64,000 nt of DNA from Taeniopygia guttata (GCF_048771995.1 NC_133032.1:29475501-29539500), one strand, 5' to 3'. Positions 37,493 to 51,159 are shown, counted from the stretch's first letter. Program-made: numbers and translations. Notes: a model not told the origin generated them from the sequence alone.

Positions 37493-40400
37493 AATTTTCA
37501 GCCTTTAGATCCCAAAAGTAAGGCAGCTGGTAAGGAAGCAGAGATTCTCATTCTGATGCAAAGCCAGTCACAGCAGATAATCCACAGCCTCTTCTTCTCA
37601 GAGATTGGCTGCGATAAAATCTGTGGCTCAATTTCAGCCCTAAGTGTTTTCTTGCAACTAGTGTCCTAGAAGTCTTCCTGTAGCTTACAGTTCCCCTTCC
37701 AACCACTTTCCCCTCCTGCAGGTAGTCAGTGAGTCACACACCTACAGGACACAGGTATGCATTCATTAGCATCATCTAGCACAGCCCCTGTGCTGCTAAT
37801 AACTGTAATTAACAGTGTCAGTGCTCATATGCCCTGTGACATCTAAATAAACCACTTTAAATCCTGCCCCCATAAATGTCTGATGCAATGTAATCAGTCC
37901 AATTTCCTTATAGACTCCTGTCTCTTGTGGAATAGAGGCTGTAAACTTATCCTGAACTCTCTCATGGTTCAGATGTCCAGAAGAGCTCTTTGCAAAGACT
38001 TTGGATGTCTACAATGCCCCAGAGGCAGTTGTTGCTTCTTGGAGCGAAGCTGGGTTTGGAGTTACCTTGAATGCAGAGGATGGATCAGACTGTCCTTTCT
38101 GACACAGGTGTAATTGTGTTGACAGTTTTATGACTAAGCAGGGACTGAAGAGTTAATAGTTATTAACGTAAGAAAGCTGAAGTGGAGGTAAAGAACCTTT
38201 GGAGCTTGTGGGTATCACAACAGGCAGGTGTGGTGCTGGGTTTGGTGCTGCTGTGTGCTCCCCTGAGGTTTAGGCACAGCAAAAAAAAAGAAAATGGGCT
38301 TTTCCCAGATGACCCTCAGAGAACTCTGCTGAGGCCGGACTTCACTGACCCCTGTTGAAATCCTGGATGCTGAGAATTTTAAACTTTCTGTGCTGAAACA
38401 CAGACTTGCAAGACAGCACTGCATTTGACCTTAGGTTGTGGAGAAGACTTCCAAAATTGATTAATAGCACTGGGATTGCAAGTGTGTAGTTGGTTAGACC
38501 TGTAAAATATCACAAGGTAAAACATAGAGTTTGGGGTTTTGGAATATAGAAATAAATATGAAGCAAGATGGAGGTTTTACGGTGGAGACAGGTTGTTCTC
38601 CTTTACCTTCTTTCTTCTTCATGGGGCTGAGTGATGTTTTGTAATTGGGCAGAAAAGTGCATTGTGGGCTTCAAGGGATCAGTTATTGGGTTAAAGGGAA
38701 AATAATCTAGATGTCATTTCTTAATTGGATAGTTTAGTTTTAAAAAATCTTATAACAAGAGATGGTTAGCCATTTTATGCCTTGCTAATGAAAAACTGCA
38801 GAACTAGTGGCTGTGAGGCTGTTTCACTGATAAGAAACAACAAACACCTGAGTCTGAACATGAAACACCATCTGGAGTACCTTCAACCCTGACCTCAACA
38901 GAGGTAGAAAAAGCAAGCAGAGAACCCACAGACCCTGTCAAAAGAACTTCCCTGACTAAAACGCTGCAGAAAGGCAGACTTGGATATGTACCTGAGAATA
39001 TTATTTCATACATCAGATGAAATACCCTAACCCCATAGGATTAATTTTTCTTTTTAAAAAGCCAGCTGCTGTGCCGAAGCTTTTGAAAGGAGAGCTCATC
39101 CCACCTGGCACAGGGCCAGCACAGCTGCCTGTCACTCAGCCACAAGCCCTGCTGGCCCTGCCAGGACACAGCACCACTCTTTCTTCTCTGGGGAGTGACA
39201 TCTCTTGATGGGTCACTGCCTGGAACACAGGAACAGAGCTTGCTGTGTGTCTGAGAGCTTCCTGCTCTTCTTGCATCTGAGCTATTTTGCCCTGGTTTTG
39301 GTTTCAGAAGGGCTTTTTAAAGCTTAGCCATTAGGGATTGAAAATATTTTTCCAACTCAGAATGTTGCTCAAAGCAAAGGGGCAGTTTCTTCACTGCTTT
39401 CTCAGCCTCATGGCTTCCTAGCTTCACTGTGCATTATTACAGGTACATGGAGGTGGGGGTAAGGGAATGCAGAACACAATAGCACTTCCTGTGTGGTGAG
39501 CTCGAAAGCTGACAACTGTCAAAACATATACCATTTATCATTCATTATTTTGCTTGGATGATTTTTAGTTATTGTTTATTTGCCCTTTGGAGAAACCTAA
39601 AAGAGGTTCATTGTGACTTTTCCTGGGGGGATACAAGCAATGAAAAGATGAAATTTAATCTCACATGATCCTTTGCAAATTTGGAAAGACTGGAAGTATG
39701 GATGGAAATGTTGTTAGGGACCTTTACTAGAGAGGACTGGGACTGTGGCTACCAAAACGGGTGCTGCCCCAACAAAAGGAGCATAATAGCTTGAAACAGA
39801 TTTATTTATGTCTTTAGTTGCATCTCTTGGAACCCATTTCCCTGGAAAAAAGGCAGAACTGGCAAGAGAAGGCAGTCCGAATTGCCCCAGCTGAAGCTAT
39901 GCTCATGGCTGATTCTGGGCTAATGCTTAAACATAGGCCTCCATATTTCTTCCACAACATTCTGCCTTTATTTTTCCCTCTGGGCTCTCAGCAACCTTTC
40001 CTGCCTCTCCCACCTAGTTACTGACTCTTCTTGTGCCTGGAATTACAGTCCATCTGTTGCAGGAAGCTGATAATGAGAGGATGGTGGTAAACAGAAAACT
40101 GGAAACATTCACAATGTGTCAACACTGCTGTTCTACCTGCTGGATTGCACAGGTAAATATATTAGGGTCAGAGTCTCATGAAAAAACCTGTATTGGCCTG
40201 GGTAAAGTAATGTGGTAATGGTCAGGAGAGGAGGAGGGCTAGGGCAAAGCCAGAAATTTGTATGGATAAGGGCTTTAAGCTTCACAGGAATCAACAGAAT
40301 AAAAGTTTGAGTCTTTTTCAAAGCCTTTTCCAAAGTCATGGCTTGAGACCAATTTCTTCTGCTGTTGATGCTGGAAATCAGACTCAAGCTGCCCAAAATG

Positions 40401-41638
40401 AGCATCTAAACTCTTCAAAGCCCACTCCTGAGTGTGCCACAGCTGCAGGGGATTGTTAGGGGCAGAAGGGAAGGAGAGAGAGAATTCAGCTCAATGGAAA
40501 TGTTACTGTTAAATGTGATTGCAGGAGTGTGTGACTGGCTGGCGCTCTGGCTGGAAGAGGAAAGAGGCAACACTTGGGTAAAGCATTCTTGGGGTCTGTG
40601 TCTCTACACATTTCCACTCACCCTTTTCACCAGGCAATATTTGCTTCCCACTATACCAGTATTTATTTTTTCAAGCCATATTTCTTCCCTCAAGTCAGAA
40701 GTGACAAACTGAAGCTCTTCTTGCCCATGTGTGGCCGGTATAAATCAACTCCTCATCTTTGCTGTGGTCTCTGAAGCAAACACTGTTGCTGAGATCTCTG
40801 TGATCAGAATAAGGAAAGGAAAACTTCCCAGCAGAACTTAGCTCTTGTGGATTTTTGTCAGGGTTTTTGTCATAGCCATTGGACTGGATGAGGCAGTTTA
40901 TGGTTGCTTTGGTTACAATGGATTGCAGTGTGATGAAATCCATAGGAAGTAAAAATAAATGAATTTATTTTTGTTTATTTATGGCAGTGGATAAAGATGA
41001 AAAAGTGAGTATTTAAATTATTTTAATCGGTACAGGAAAGTGAGCAAGCTACTCTGCTTACAAGCACTCTGCTTTACAGTTTGATTTCTCATTTCACTAA
41101 AATCAGATACAATTATAATATATGATATAATAAACACATTTGCTCACAAAGCAAACTATCTGAAAACTAAACCCTGTGTTTAGTCAAAGTAGGCTCTTAG
41201 TCAAAGTAGGCTCAAAACACTCCACATATATTTGAAATATTCAGGCCCCAGCTTTGACTGTTGTGGGGCTAAGTCAATGTGTGTTTTGGTTTTTTTTTCT
41301 GATACTACTGTACCTCCTGACTGTGGCAGTGCAAGGAACTTGATCCAGGCAGTTCAGAGTGCAGTTGTTAGGGCGTTACCTAGACAGGCCTTTTTAGTGT
41401 CTCCAGCTCTGTGGTAAGTTCCTGTGCTCTTTGAGGTGGAGGTCTGCATGCTTAGAGGAAGAAGGAGAAGCATCTTGTGTCCCCTTGGCCTTTTCAGTGT
41501 GACCTGGAGCTCCCTGGTTTCCTCAGTGATCACCTGCTTTGTCTTTCCTGAAACTGAAAGAGACAAAACTGTTCAGTATTTGAGATCCTGTCCTCTTCAA
41601 ATGAATGAAGAATTAGTGTAGGCACTCAGTTTATGCGG
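37493..41638. other. Intergenic DNA; no gene recognised
   Basis: No gene or transposon is recognised. A 17-bp tandem pair lies at 41,180-41,213. The open frames (up to 135 codons) show no family similarity. Confidence 0.5.
41180..41213. repeat. 17-bp tandem duplication
   Basis: TTAGTCAAAGTAGGCTC is repeated exactly, at 41,180-41,196 and 41,197-41,213. Confidence 0.92.
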
Positions 41639-41808
41639 ATTGGGATGGGGCATTGCGGTGGCACACGGCGTGTGGGGATTGGGATGGGGCCGGGCTGTGG
41701 CACACGGCGTGTGGGGATTGGGATGGGGCCGGGCTGTGGCACACGGCGTGTGGGGATTGGGATGGGGCCGGGCTGTGGCACACGGCGTGTGGGCATTGGG
41801 ATGGGGCT
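41639..41808. repeat. 39-bp minisatellite, about 4.4 copies
   Basis: Units start at 41,639, 41,678, 41,717 and 41,756, with a partial fifth at 41,795. Units two and three are identical. The first differs in its middle and the fourth in its last base. Each unit begins ATTGGGATGGGG and contains CACACGGCGTGTG, a near-perfect palindrome with one central base. CpG is frequent. Because 39 is a multiple of three, each frame repeats 13 codons, which explains the overlapping open frames on both strands here. I do not take any of them as a gene. Confidence 0.95.
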
Positions 41809-42107
41809 GCAGCCCAGCCTCATCCCCAGTGGGCACAGCTGTGAGAAGCAGGTGAGCAGCACTGACAGCAATGAGCCATGGAGTGCCCAGGGGCACTGAG
41901 CAACCACCAAAGGGCACAGAGGGCACACAGGGGCACTGCAGCAACATGAGGGGTACAAAAGGCTGGCCTGAAGGACAAGAAAGGCAGATGCTTGCAGCCT
42001 TCTGAAGTGACATGGTGTTACTCTGTGTGGGTTGAAACTTTCTGAAATTGTATTGTGATACTCTGTGCATCGTGGCAATCTCAGCTGTGACATATGCTGA
42101 GACATCT

Positions 42108-42740
42108 ACAGGCTGGAAAGCAGCTCTGTGGAGAAGGAGCTGAGTGTCCTGGTGAACATCAGGCTGTCCATGAGACAGCAGTGTAGCCCTGTGGCCAAGA
42201 AGGCTTCAGGAATCCTGGGATGCATTAGGAAGAGCATTGCTAGCAGGCTGAGAGACGTGATCCTGCCCTTCTACTCAGCTCTGGTGAGGCATGTCTGGGG
42301 TGTCCAGTTCACAGCTTCTTGGTACAAGAGGAATGGGAAACTCCTGGAGTGGGTCTAGTGGAGGCTTCAGAAAAGAAGAAGGGTCTGGAGCATCTCCTGG
42401 ACAAGGAAAGGCTGAGGGAGCTGGGGATATTCAGAGGGGCCCTCATCCCTGTGTGCAAGGAGGGCTCAGAGTGGGAACCAGGCTCTGCCCTGTGGGATCC
42501 AGCAATGGCACACCAGGAATGGGCAGGGACTGATGTTCAGGAACTTCCACCTGGACAGGAGGAAGAACTTTTCAAACAGAGACCAGAGAGGCATGGAGTC
42601 TTCCCTCACAGGGGATATTCCAGACCCATCTGGACACAATCCTGTGCCATGTGGTCTGGGTTGACCCTGCTTGAGCAAGAAGGCTAGACTGGATGACCCA
42701 GTGTGGTCCCTTACAGCCTGACCCGTCCTGGGATTCTGTG
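42108..42740 (+). mobile_element. CR1 LINE fragment with the end of ORF2 and the 3' tail
   Basis: This is the longest CR1 copy in the window. Its first part translates to the C-terminal end of the CR1 ORF2 protein: EKELSVLVNIRLSMRQQCSP, then VAKKASGILGCIRKSIASRL, then RDVILPFYSALVR. The frame is then broken. The rest runs through GGGTCTGGAGCATCTCCTGG and AAGGCTGAGGGAGCTGGGG to the tail GGCTAGACTGGATGACCCAG ... CCTGGGATTCTGTG. The reverse transcriptase core is missing, so it is a dead, 5'-truncated copy. Confidence 0.95.
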
Positions 42741-43507
42741 TATTTCTGGTACAAAGCTTTATCTAGTGTCTGTCATCCCCATGCAATATGATACAGTCTT
42801 ATGACTGACTAGGTCATAAAGTTCCCTTGCTATTACAGCAATGCTATCTGGATAGACTGGAGTTCTGGTGTTGAAGTCCTGAATGCTTACCTGACAGCAT
42901 CAATTACTTCTTCAAACCTCATTTCTCTCTAGCCCTAAAAATGTTTTTAATCAGCCAAAATCATATCCCTTCTCAAATGACATTGCAGATCCATATAGCA
43001 AGACTTTGCTGTGCTGTGTGAAGAGAGATCTGTATCCTCATGTGTGTATCTGCCTAATCTTGCATCTATATGTAAGTTAAAGAAAATGCTTTAGTGCATA
43101 GCCCTGTGTGCAACAGTCAAAGCTTTTTATTTTTTCTCCCAGGGTATCCACAGGAAGAAAAAAAAAATAGGAGTGAGGAAAAGATTGAGACAAACAAACT
43201 TTGCAAATCCTTCCAACCTGGAGGACCAGGCATGAAGCAACAAGGAAAATGCTGAATAATCACAGATGCTGTATATAAGGTGAGAGGCCAAGGCCACATT
43301 AAGTAACTCCTATGAAATGTTAACTCTCCCTCCCACCAAAATTGGAGACAGCTAGCACTGCCCAGGTACTAAAGACTAAGAAACTGGACTGGAGAGATTT
43401 GTTGTGTATATCCTTTCCAAAGGGTAAATATTTTTATACCGGAGGGATGATTAATTCACTTTTATTCTCAGGAAATTAGGGAAGAAGCTTTCTGTAGAAA
43501 ACTTTCT
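42741..43507. other. Intergenic DNA; nothing recognised
   Basis: I see no gene, RNA or repeat that I can name. Confidence 0.45.
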
Positions 43508-43790
43508 GTTTCTTCTCATGTGGCATATTTCAGTTGGAAGGGACATACAAGGGTCACCCAGTCCAACTGCCTGACCACTACAGGGCTGGCCAGAAGTTCT
43601 AGTGTGATATTATGGGCATTGTCCAAGTGCCTTTTGAACACTGACAGGCTTGGGGCAGCAACCACCTCTGGGAAGCCTGTTCCAGTGTTTGGCCACCCTC
43701 TCAGTAAAGAAAGGCTTCCTTAATGTCGTCTGAATCTTCCCAGGGGCAGCTGTGAGCCTGTCCTGTCACTGGGTATGACATCTGTTGTGG
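43508..43790 (-). mobile_element. CR1 LINE 3' fragment
   Basis: The antisense CR1 pattern on the plus strand includes TTTCAGTTGGAAGGGACATA, CACCCAGTCCAACTGCCTGA, ACACTGACAGGCTTGGGGCA, GAAGCCTGTTCCAGTGTTTG and TCAGTAAAGAAAGGCTTCCT. It lies opposite in strand to the CR1 copy about 770 bp upstream (42,108-42,740). The two are probably separate insertions. Confidence 0.93.
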
Positions 43791-46700
43791 TAAAAGAGAT
43801 ATTAGGGCATATAAGTAAGAGAGTATTTCTTGCTCAGGTAAGGCTGGAAGGGGACACTTTACCCAGATACTTGAAGTACAAGCCCATAAGCTAATCATTG
43901 AGGCTGATCATGTGTTACACCATTTCAGTGGAGCTGCTTTTTTTTCCTTAAATTTAGGGCAGCTTTAGGCCTGACCCACTAATGTGTGGGGAACAAGAAA
44001 CCTGTTTTATCTGTGTTTTGTTGTAGTCTAGGCAACAGGTAGCTGTCCTACCTGTGGCAGGTTCTATGAATCACATTTCAGAATGCTGTGAGCACCTCTT
44101 GTTCTAGGAAATAAAGTGTCTATAACACATATTTCTGTTGTGGTGCTTATCTCTTCTGATGGATGCTTTCTTTCTCTCGACTCATTTCCTTATTTCCCTT
44201 CTAGGTTGCCCTGGTCATAGACCCAAGAGAACAGATCACATCTGTGTGATGGGTCTGGCCACGATCCTCTGTATATGCCCACCAAGGAGGTTGGACCAAG
44301 TGGTCTGTTCCAGGCCAAATATCCATGAAAATGATTGGAATTTTTGATTTCAGTGAAATTATATGTAACTGGGGAAAGGATGATAATCAAGTAAAAGAAA
44401 AAAGACAAAGATGCCAAATGAACACTGTATGTGCCTGTGCAAATGCACATAAACAGTTACATGCATAAATTGGCAGCTTGGGGACAATATTTTATCATAC
44501 TAGATAAAAGCTTATCTATTTATCATATTATCAATGGCAAGTGAATTTTATTTTCTTAGATACACCAAACACACTGGGGTATAACCTACCATATATTCAC
44601 CCATGACAGGGCTGCTAAGAAGGAAGCAAGTGTAACAGGAATCTTGAGCAAATGTAGCTAATCTTGCATTGTAAGATCGTATTATTTTTAGATTCTGTAA
44701 AGAATGTGTCGTGGGGAAGACTGGATTTGTGTAAGCCTTTTCCTAAAGCCAGTTTGATCTTTTTAATGATCCACAGTAACAAGCCAGTGAAATGCATGAG
44801 CCTCTGGAACCACAGGGGGAAAAGGATGGCTCTGTATCCCAGTCCTGGCCCTCATTTGGAAAAATGCCTTTTTAGAAAATGTCAGGGAATCAGAAATATT
44901 GCTCCCTCCAAACATCTTCTAGTAAATGGAGTCCAGCCTGAAGTCAAACACTGCAGACACCTTCTGGGCATCTCTGGGATTCCTGGCACCAGTCTCCCTT
45001 GGTGGCATCACCATGGAGGTAAGAGTTGTGTCCAAGGTGCTCCTTGTGGCTCTGGAGGCAAAACTGTGTTTGGGTTATCCTTATCACCCTCTGGCAGAGC
45101 TCTTCTGCCAGCTCTGGGCTTTTGCTGGCTAAGGACTTTCTCAAATTGACCTGTTGGAGTAATGTCAGTCGTTTCCAGACACTGCAAGGGTTTTCGCTGT
45201 TTCTTCCAAGTCAGCTGATCCAAGAGGAGCTGCTAATCTCAGCAGCAATGAAATTTGACCTGTTCTCAAGATGTTGATTATTTTTCTTTTACTGAAGATA
45301 AGAGCCTTATCTTTGTCAAGTTTGGGTGAAGCATGGGCTCTGTATCCCAGACAGAGGAGTGCACCCTGGGCTATTCAAGCTTTAATAAAAAGTATAATCT
45401 CTTTGAAAATAGATTTTCTCTAATGTGAGAATATTTATTGTCAAGCATTTTATAAACTTCCTTTACTCATCAAATGGCTGTATTGATTTTTGCTCAAAGA
45501 CAAAATTTGGAAAAGAAGAGAGGTGCCAAGTTAGGAAATCCAGAATTAGCAAGAAATTTGCTATTTTTTTAGAAAGCTCTTTCACATGGCATTGGTTTGA
45601 GATTTCCAATGACGTTGTTACATTATTTTTCCTTACAAAATTAAAAGTCTTTATTAGCTTTTACAGCTATCATATAGGATGTTAATTGAAACTGTCACAG
45701 GGCTTGTTGACTGATTGCAAACACTTTTGCATCCTGAATTCCGGTGGGATTTGCTACCACCCCTGGATACCTCAGTTGTTTTGAGGCACATTTCTTTCAT
45801 TTTATGGAACTGTGAATAGGGCATGAGGGTCTGTTTCCGGAGCAAACTCTTTATCTCATAGAACGGAATTTTTCTTAGCTGTCAGCTAGACTGAACTAAT
45901 GTTTTTGAAGGAAAATGACACGGCATCTCAGTTTGATTCTGATGCTTTCTGACATTTCAATTAAAATATCAAAATGAAACTGTTCACTTATTGCTAACTG
46001 AAATTTGCTTTTAGGTTTGTTTTGGAAAGATTGTTGGTTTGTTTAAGAAAAAAACAAACAGAAGGATTTATTTTAATTTAAAAGAGGAAAAATATAGTTT
46101 CTCTCTAAAAAAAATGTTCTGTAGTAGTGAAAATAACTACTTGCAGTACTTCATAAAATCAGATTTGGAGCAACTCAATTTAAAACATTTCTTTATACTT
46201 TTTTGTTTGTCTGGACTCACAAACAAAAAGTGCCATTCAATCAGAATTAGGAAAATGTTTCAAGTTATAGGTACTGTGTTTTCCATCCCTAACTATGAAT
46301 ATATCCATCTTTTCTTCAGACTGGGCCTTTGTTAGCCAAAGATCATGGGGAGGACAGCCTGAATTTTGGAATTTTGTTTCTCAGGCCCTCACCAACATGA
46401 AGTTTGCATGTCCTGTTCAAAGCACCTTGTGTTTTTGATAAATTTACATTGGCTCAGGGCTCAGGTTTTAGTGTTCTCCTTTTTCCAGAAACACTTGTTT
46501 TCTACAAATGAGAGCTACAAGGTTGGGACTTTTAAATAAAGTTTAAATTGTGCTTTTAAAAACGTATTTCATACTGGTTTTCATATGGATTATTGCTTTT
46601 TGCAAGAAATAATTAAGGTTTTGTAGGAGTCTTGATATTTCTAAATGAGGAGCAGTCACAAACTGAACTTGTGTAGGCTGGAGGGTGGTTTCTGTGCTGT

Positions 46701-47124
46701 GAAGTGTGCTCAAGGGACAGCAGCTCTCAGGACCCATGGAGTGGGGTGGAGAGTCACTTCAAGGAGCTGGGAGGCTGCTACTCATGCAGAGAAACTGTGG
46801 AAAGAAACAAAAGGAGCAAAAAGCCAGATAGCAGGGGTAGAAAGGACTTGGGACTGAAGAGAGCTGAGCACTTTGTATCTCAGGGAGTCACTGAGTTGAA
46901 TGGAAAACAAGCTGCAAGCACGAGTACAGTGGGCAGCTAGGAGCAGTCCATTTTTAGTTACTATTTTTGCCTTGTCACTTGGAATTGTTTCCAAAAAAAA
47001 AATCATCTGAGTTTATATTGAATCATTCCTGGCACAATCGTGTGAAAGCAGCACCTGAATCAGAAGATCTGCCAAAAACCTCTCCTGTTGAAATTTGAAA
47101 TACCCTTTTCTTCAGATCTCCTCT
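43791..47124. other. Intergenic DNA; no gene recognised
   Basis: A 161-codon open frame at 44,664-45,149 has no recognisable domain and no codon-level resemblance to a known protein. I treat it as chance. No other structure is seen. Confidence 0.45.
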
Positions 47125-47569
47125 TGATGCTTGTGAAGGCAGACCTAGAAAAGAGGTCAGACAGAGCTAAAGAATAAAGCAGGGATTTATTAAAAGGCCT
47201 CAATGGATCCACCTTGGGCAGCACAAGAGCCCAGCCAGAGCTACACCCAAGCTGAACCAAAATGGTCACAAAATGCCCGACCGGTCACGGGGTCTCTCAC
47301 TTCTGCTCCATTTGCATATTGGAGTTAATTGTGTAATTACAGTTCCAGCCCATGGAGTCCCATCCTTCTTGTTTTTCTCTCTTTAGTCACATTGTTTATA
47401 CTCTTGAGCTGAGATTTGGATCATTTGTCCTTGGTCCCCAGCTAGAGAAGGAATTGTTTTGTCTCGCTACTCTGTGAAGAGAGCTCACCATCCTCTAATA
47501 TGAAGTTCAGAACTACACACTAAAGCAGTACAGAATCTGAAAAATACAAAACTAAAACCTGAGGCATCA
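47125..47569 (-). mobile_element. Solo LTR of an avian endogenous retrovirus, probably class I (gammaretrovirus-like), 445 bp
   Basis: The ends form a perfect inverted repeat, TGATGC...GCATCA. The element is flanked by an exact 4-bp target duplication, CTCT, at 47,121-47,124 and 47,570-47,573. A 4-bp duplication is typical of ERV1/gammaretrovirus-like elements. In minus-strand reading a poly(A) signal AATAAA lies near the 3' end, in TTTTAATAAATCCCTGC, giving the orientation. There is no internal viral sequence. The clean ends point to moderate or young age. Confidence 0.88.
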
Positions 47570-47573
47570 CTCT

Positions 47574-50500
47574 AAAATAGAATAAACTCCATGGAAAAGA
47601 CCCCATGTTCTGGCTGTAGCTTTAAACAAAAGAATTCAGGAGAGTTGAGGGGTAAGACTTGTACTTGGTTCTTATTCTGTTCAGTTTCTCTCTATATACA
47701 TAGGTGAAGATCAGCCTTAGTTTTGAAATTCTCAGTTTGTGTTGCTTTGCCATTTTCTAAACATTGTAGGGTTTCTTGAAATGCTTCATTTGATCTGAAA
47801 TTGGATCAAAGCATCTTTCTCTCCTGCAGCAGTCGAGGAGGACTGGGAGATGGGGGATATCTGGATTCTGTTACTTCATTTGCATGTGACCAAGAGAACT
47901 TTATTTATTCCCCCACTACATACTGCAGAAAAAGTAAGTTTTTGTCTCTGAGGTAATGGGGTTTGATCAAAAATTGCTACCTAGTTCTGCAGTGGTCTCT
48001 CTTGATAATCTAACAACTGATTAAGAAATATATGGGAAATCTCAATATTTTTCAGATGCTTTCAAAACTCTTCATTATCAGTTTTTAGGAAACAAGTGGA
48101 GCTTGCCTTGAAATGGAAAGAGGGTTTCAAAAGCACCTTGAGGGATTTTGTATGAGCTGTAGAGGTGGAGGAGAATATTTATCTTCTTCCCAGTGGTGGC
48201 AGAGAATTGCAATTTTGCTGGAACTTTCAACTATTCTGCTTTTTCAGTCAATATTTTTCAAATGTAATTTAGTGGAGACAAGACAAGGAGGTCAGAAATT
48301 AGACACAATCTGACATATGGAAGGAGACATTTCCAAAAGTATCTGAAGGACATATGGAGGGGAAAAAAGCTTTTCTCTGATCTCACCAATAAGCAATAGA
48401 GTCTAATCAATTAATGTGGGCTGCTTGTTACATTTGTCCCAATCCAGGGGAGACTTAATGCTACTTGAAGCTCCACTGAGCTGAAGGCAATTACTTGGGA
48501 CTTGCACTGATATGATTCTGGCCCAACATGCTCACAAATTGGCCCTGAGCTCTTGTCTCTCAAGCAAGATTGGAACTATCTTGTGCTTTTTACAGAAAAC
48601 TTGAAAATGAGAAATCCTGCTTAGCTTGATTGCTTAAAGCAGAGCTTCCCAGCTGTGACAAAGGGCTTTAGGTCCTCCCATTTTGGGGCATCACTTCTGG
48701 GGCATCTAAGCAAGGCACCATCTTCTCTGAGCACTTCTCTTCTGAAGGTCAGGCACTTAGATTTAAACCTCTGAAAATGTAGGTGCTTAGCATTCTTTGA
48801 ATTTCTTGTCCCTGGGGATTTGCAAAACCGCAGACCACTGATTTTGTTTCATTTTTATGGTCCAGTGGGGCTGTCTGTTGAATTTTGTTTCTGGGGTTTT
48901 CCACTTGTAAATAGTAACAAAAAGTTCCTCATTTTACTGAGCATTTTGCTCTCCTTCTCCCAGTCCCTCTCTCTGTGCAGTAGTGTAACTGAATATGAAG
49001 GAAAAGGTGCTCTGCCTTTCTGTAAGCCAGAATTGCCATTTCCCACTTTTCTCCCCCAGTACTTGAGCTGTTCTTGTCTGAGTGAATCTTCTGCCATTCC
49101 TGATTTCTCTGACTGACATCCTTCCTCCAGAGCCCCTGCCCACACTTTCTTTCTGTAGGGGTGCTACAATTGGAAGCCATGTACTGGCTGGCAAGTTCTA
49201 TGTTTAGGCAGTTTGGTTGCATTTTCATATATCCATGGGTCTCTGCTCTTTTTCCACTATTCTATGGTTAGTTTCTTTTTCCTTCTTGATTCCATCTCTT
49301 AGTGATTCTGCTTTTTCTGCTCTTTAAGTAAAGCAAAGAGCATACTTAAAATCTATCCAAACCAGAGAAGGTTTGTTTGTGTGTTTACAGGTTTCCCAGA
49401 GCTGAGGCTCCTTTAGGGAATACGTTATAAATTTCCTGGCCTTAAGGTGTCAATAGTTTGTGACCTTTTTTTAGCATGTTGGCAGAGAGACAGACAAATA
49501 GCTTGGAGGTTTTCTCCTGGTTTTGGCAGAGGGAATTTACTTCATCATGAGGGAGGCTTTAAGACTCTTACTGGAGGTATAACCTTCCTAACCTCAGAAG
49601 GTCTGAGGTGGGCTTAATCAATTTTGATAATAAAACTTGCAGGAAAATTGGGAAGACAGCAGACTCAAATACACAGCAGTAGTCAGTGGAGCATCCTTGC
49701 TCTGTAGGTGATAGAGGAAACTATTTTTTTTGCCTGTGGATCACCCATATAGCATTTAATCCCTACAAGAGCTTCCACGTTAGGTCTTTATGTGTACAGC
49801 AGATCCCTGGCACACTGAACACAGTGTGTATGTGGTTATGCAGCTGTTTGCACTTGCAAGGTGCCACTCTGCCAAAAGGTATGGTTCATTTTCTGCTCAT
49901 TCCTTATGCCCTGTGTTCATGAATGGCCTCGTGGTGGAAGGAAGAGGTGAGGTTTTATAGTGTGTCCTCACTACAACTCCCATGGCGGAAGAGGGAAGTT
50001 AGGAATTAGCAGTTAGGGTGCTGAAACATCATTTGATTCTGGTTCAAACATGGATCCCAGGGCCCAAAATCACTCCCTGATGCTGGCAGAGAGTAAAATT
50101 GAGTGTAGAATTTCCTGTTCAGTACAGCCATAACAAGTAATCTTCCAAAAGCTGTGTATTGCACTCATGGTGATTTAAAGCTAGCATAATGTGAAATGTG
50201 ACTTTGGAAGAAAGTTCTTCTGAACTGCATGTGTGAGCTAACATGTGTTTGGATATTAAGATGACCTTTCTTGTTCAAAGCATAGGTTTTTTATAGTCCA
50301 GTCACTTATAAGCAGGGCTTTGACTTTTGGTTCACTACAGACTAGAGCCAAGCAAATGAAGGAAGAGCTAACAAAAATATTTTCCAGTCCTCCATATTTA
50401 TTTGTTTTTCTTTGTTTGCAAAAAGCAAAATCTGTCTCTTTTGAGCTCCTCCAACAAATCAGAATGATTGCCAGATATCTTCTTGTAGGAAAAATTATAA

Positions 50501-51159
50501 TGCCCTAAACCAAAGTGAAGTTATCAGGAAATATTGTTGGCTTGGTTCTCCTGGCTCTGCACACCTGTAAAGCCCATGTTGAAGCAGTGAGCTTCTGTAT
50601 ATATCCAGTCTGTTTTCTACCCTATCTGTGTCTATCTCTTTCAATCATCTGGATTCTGGTGTTTCTCTTCCAAATATACAGAAAGCTGTTCATGCCATGC
50701 AGGGTAACCAAACCCATTGCCCCCTCTTCTCTCTATCTTTTATGATGTTCATGGCTGTTCAGCCTGGTGAATATATAATGAACTGCACAGGAAATATTTT
50801 TATTTTTATGTGGTACTGGTGTCAATTTAGACTAATCTCAAATCATTGCATAAAAAGAAGTCATGACTATTACTGCCACTGATTTAGTCACCTAAATCCT
50901 TTACAGCAGAATGTGTCCAGCTGCACAAAAAAATCGGGGTGTATATTGCTTCAAACCTACTAAAACTTTGATCACCTGAGTTTCAAAAGATGTCTCTTCT
51001 TTTTAGTTCTTGAAGAATAATAAATGGGCATACTTATCTCCCTGCTTTTGTCTTATTGAGGCATTTTCATCTCTGGCTAACAAGGAGTATTATTCTTTAT
51101 GAAGAGTGTAGTGTTATAGGCAAAATATTATAGTCACAAAGATGTGTAGTTGGGGAATA
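47574..51159. other. Intergenic DNA upstream of CPS1; no gene recognised
   Basis: No exon, RNA gene or transposon is recognised. Distal CPS1 control elements or an upstream non-coding CPS1 exon could lie here, but nothing in the sequence marks one. Confidence 0.45.

Noticed and set aside
41597-42105. Overlapping open frames of up to 159 codons on both strands
   Set aside because: They arise from the 39-bp minisatellite, whose period is a multiple of three. The encoded peptide is the same 13 residues repeated.
44664-45149. 161-codon open frame between the genes
   Set aside because: No domain, no splice or promoter support and unremarkable composition; most likely chance.
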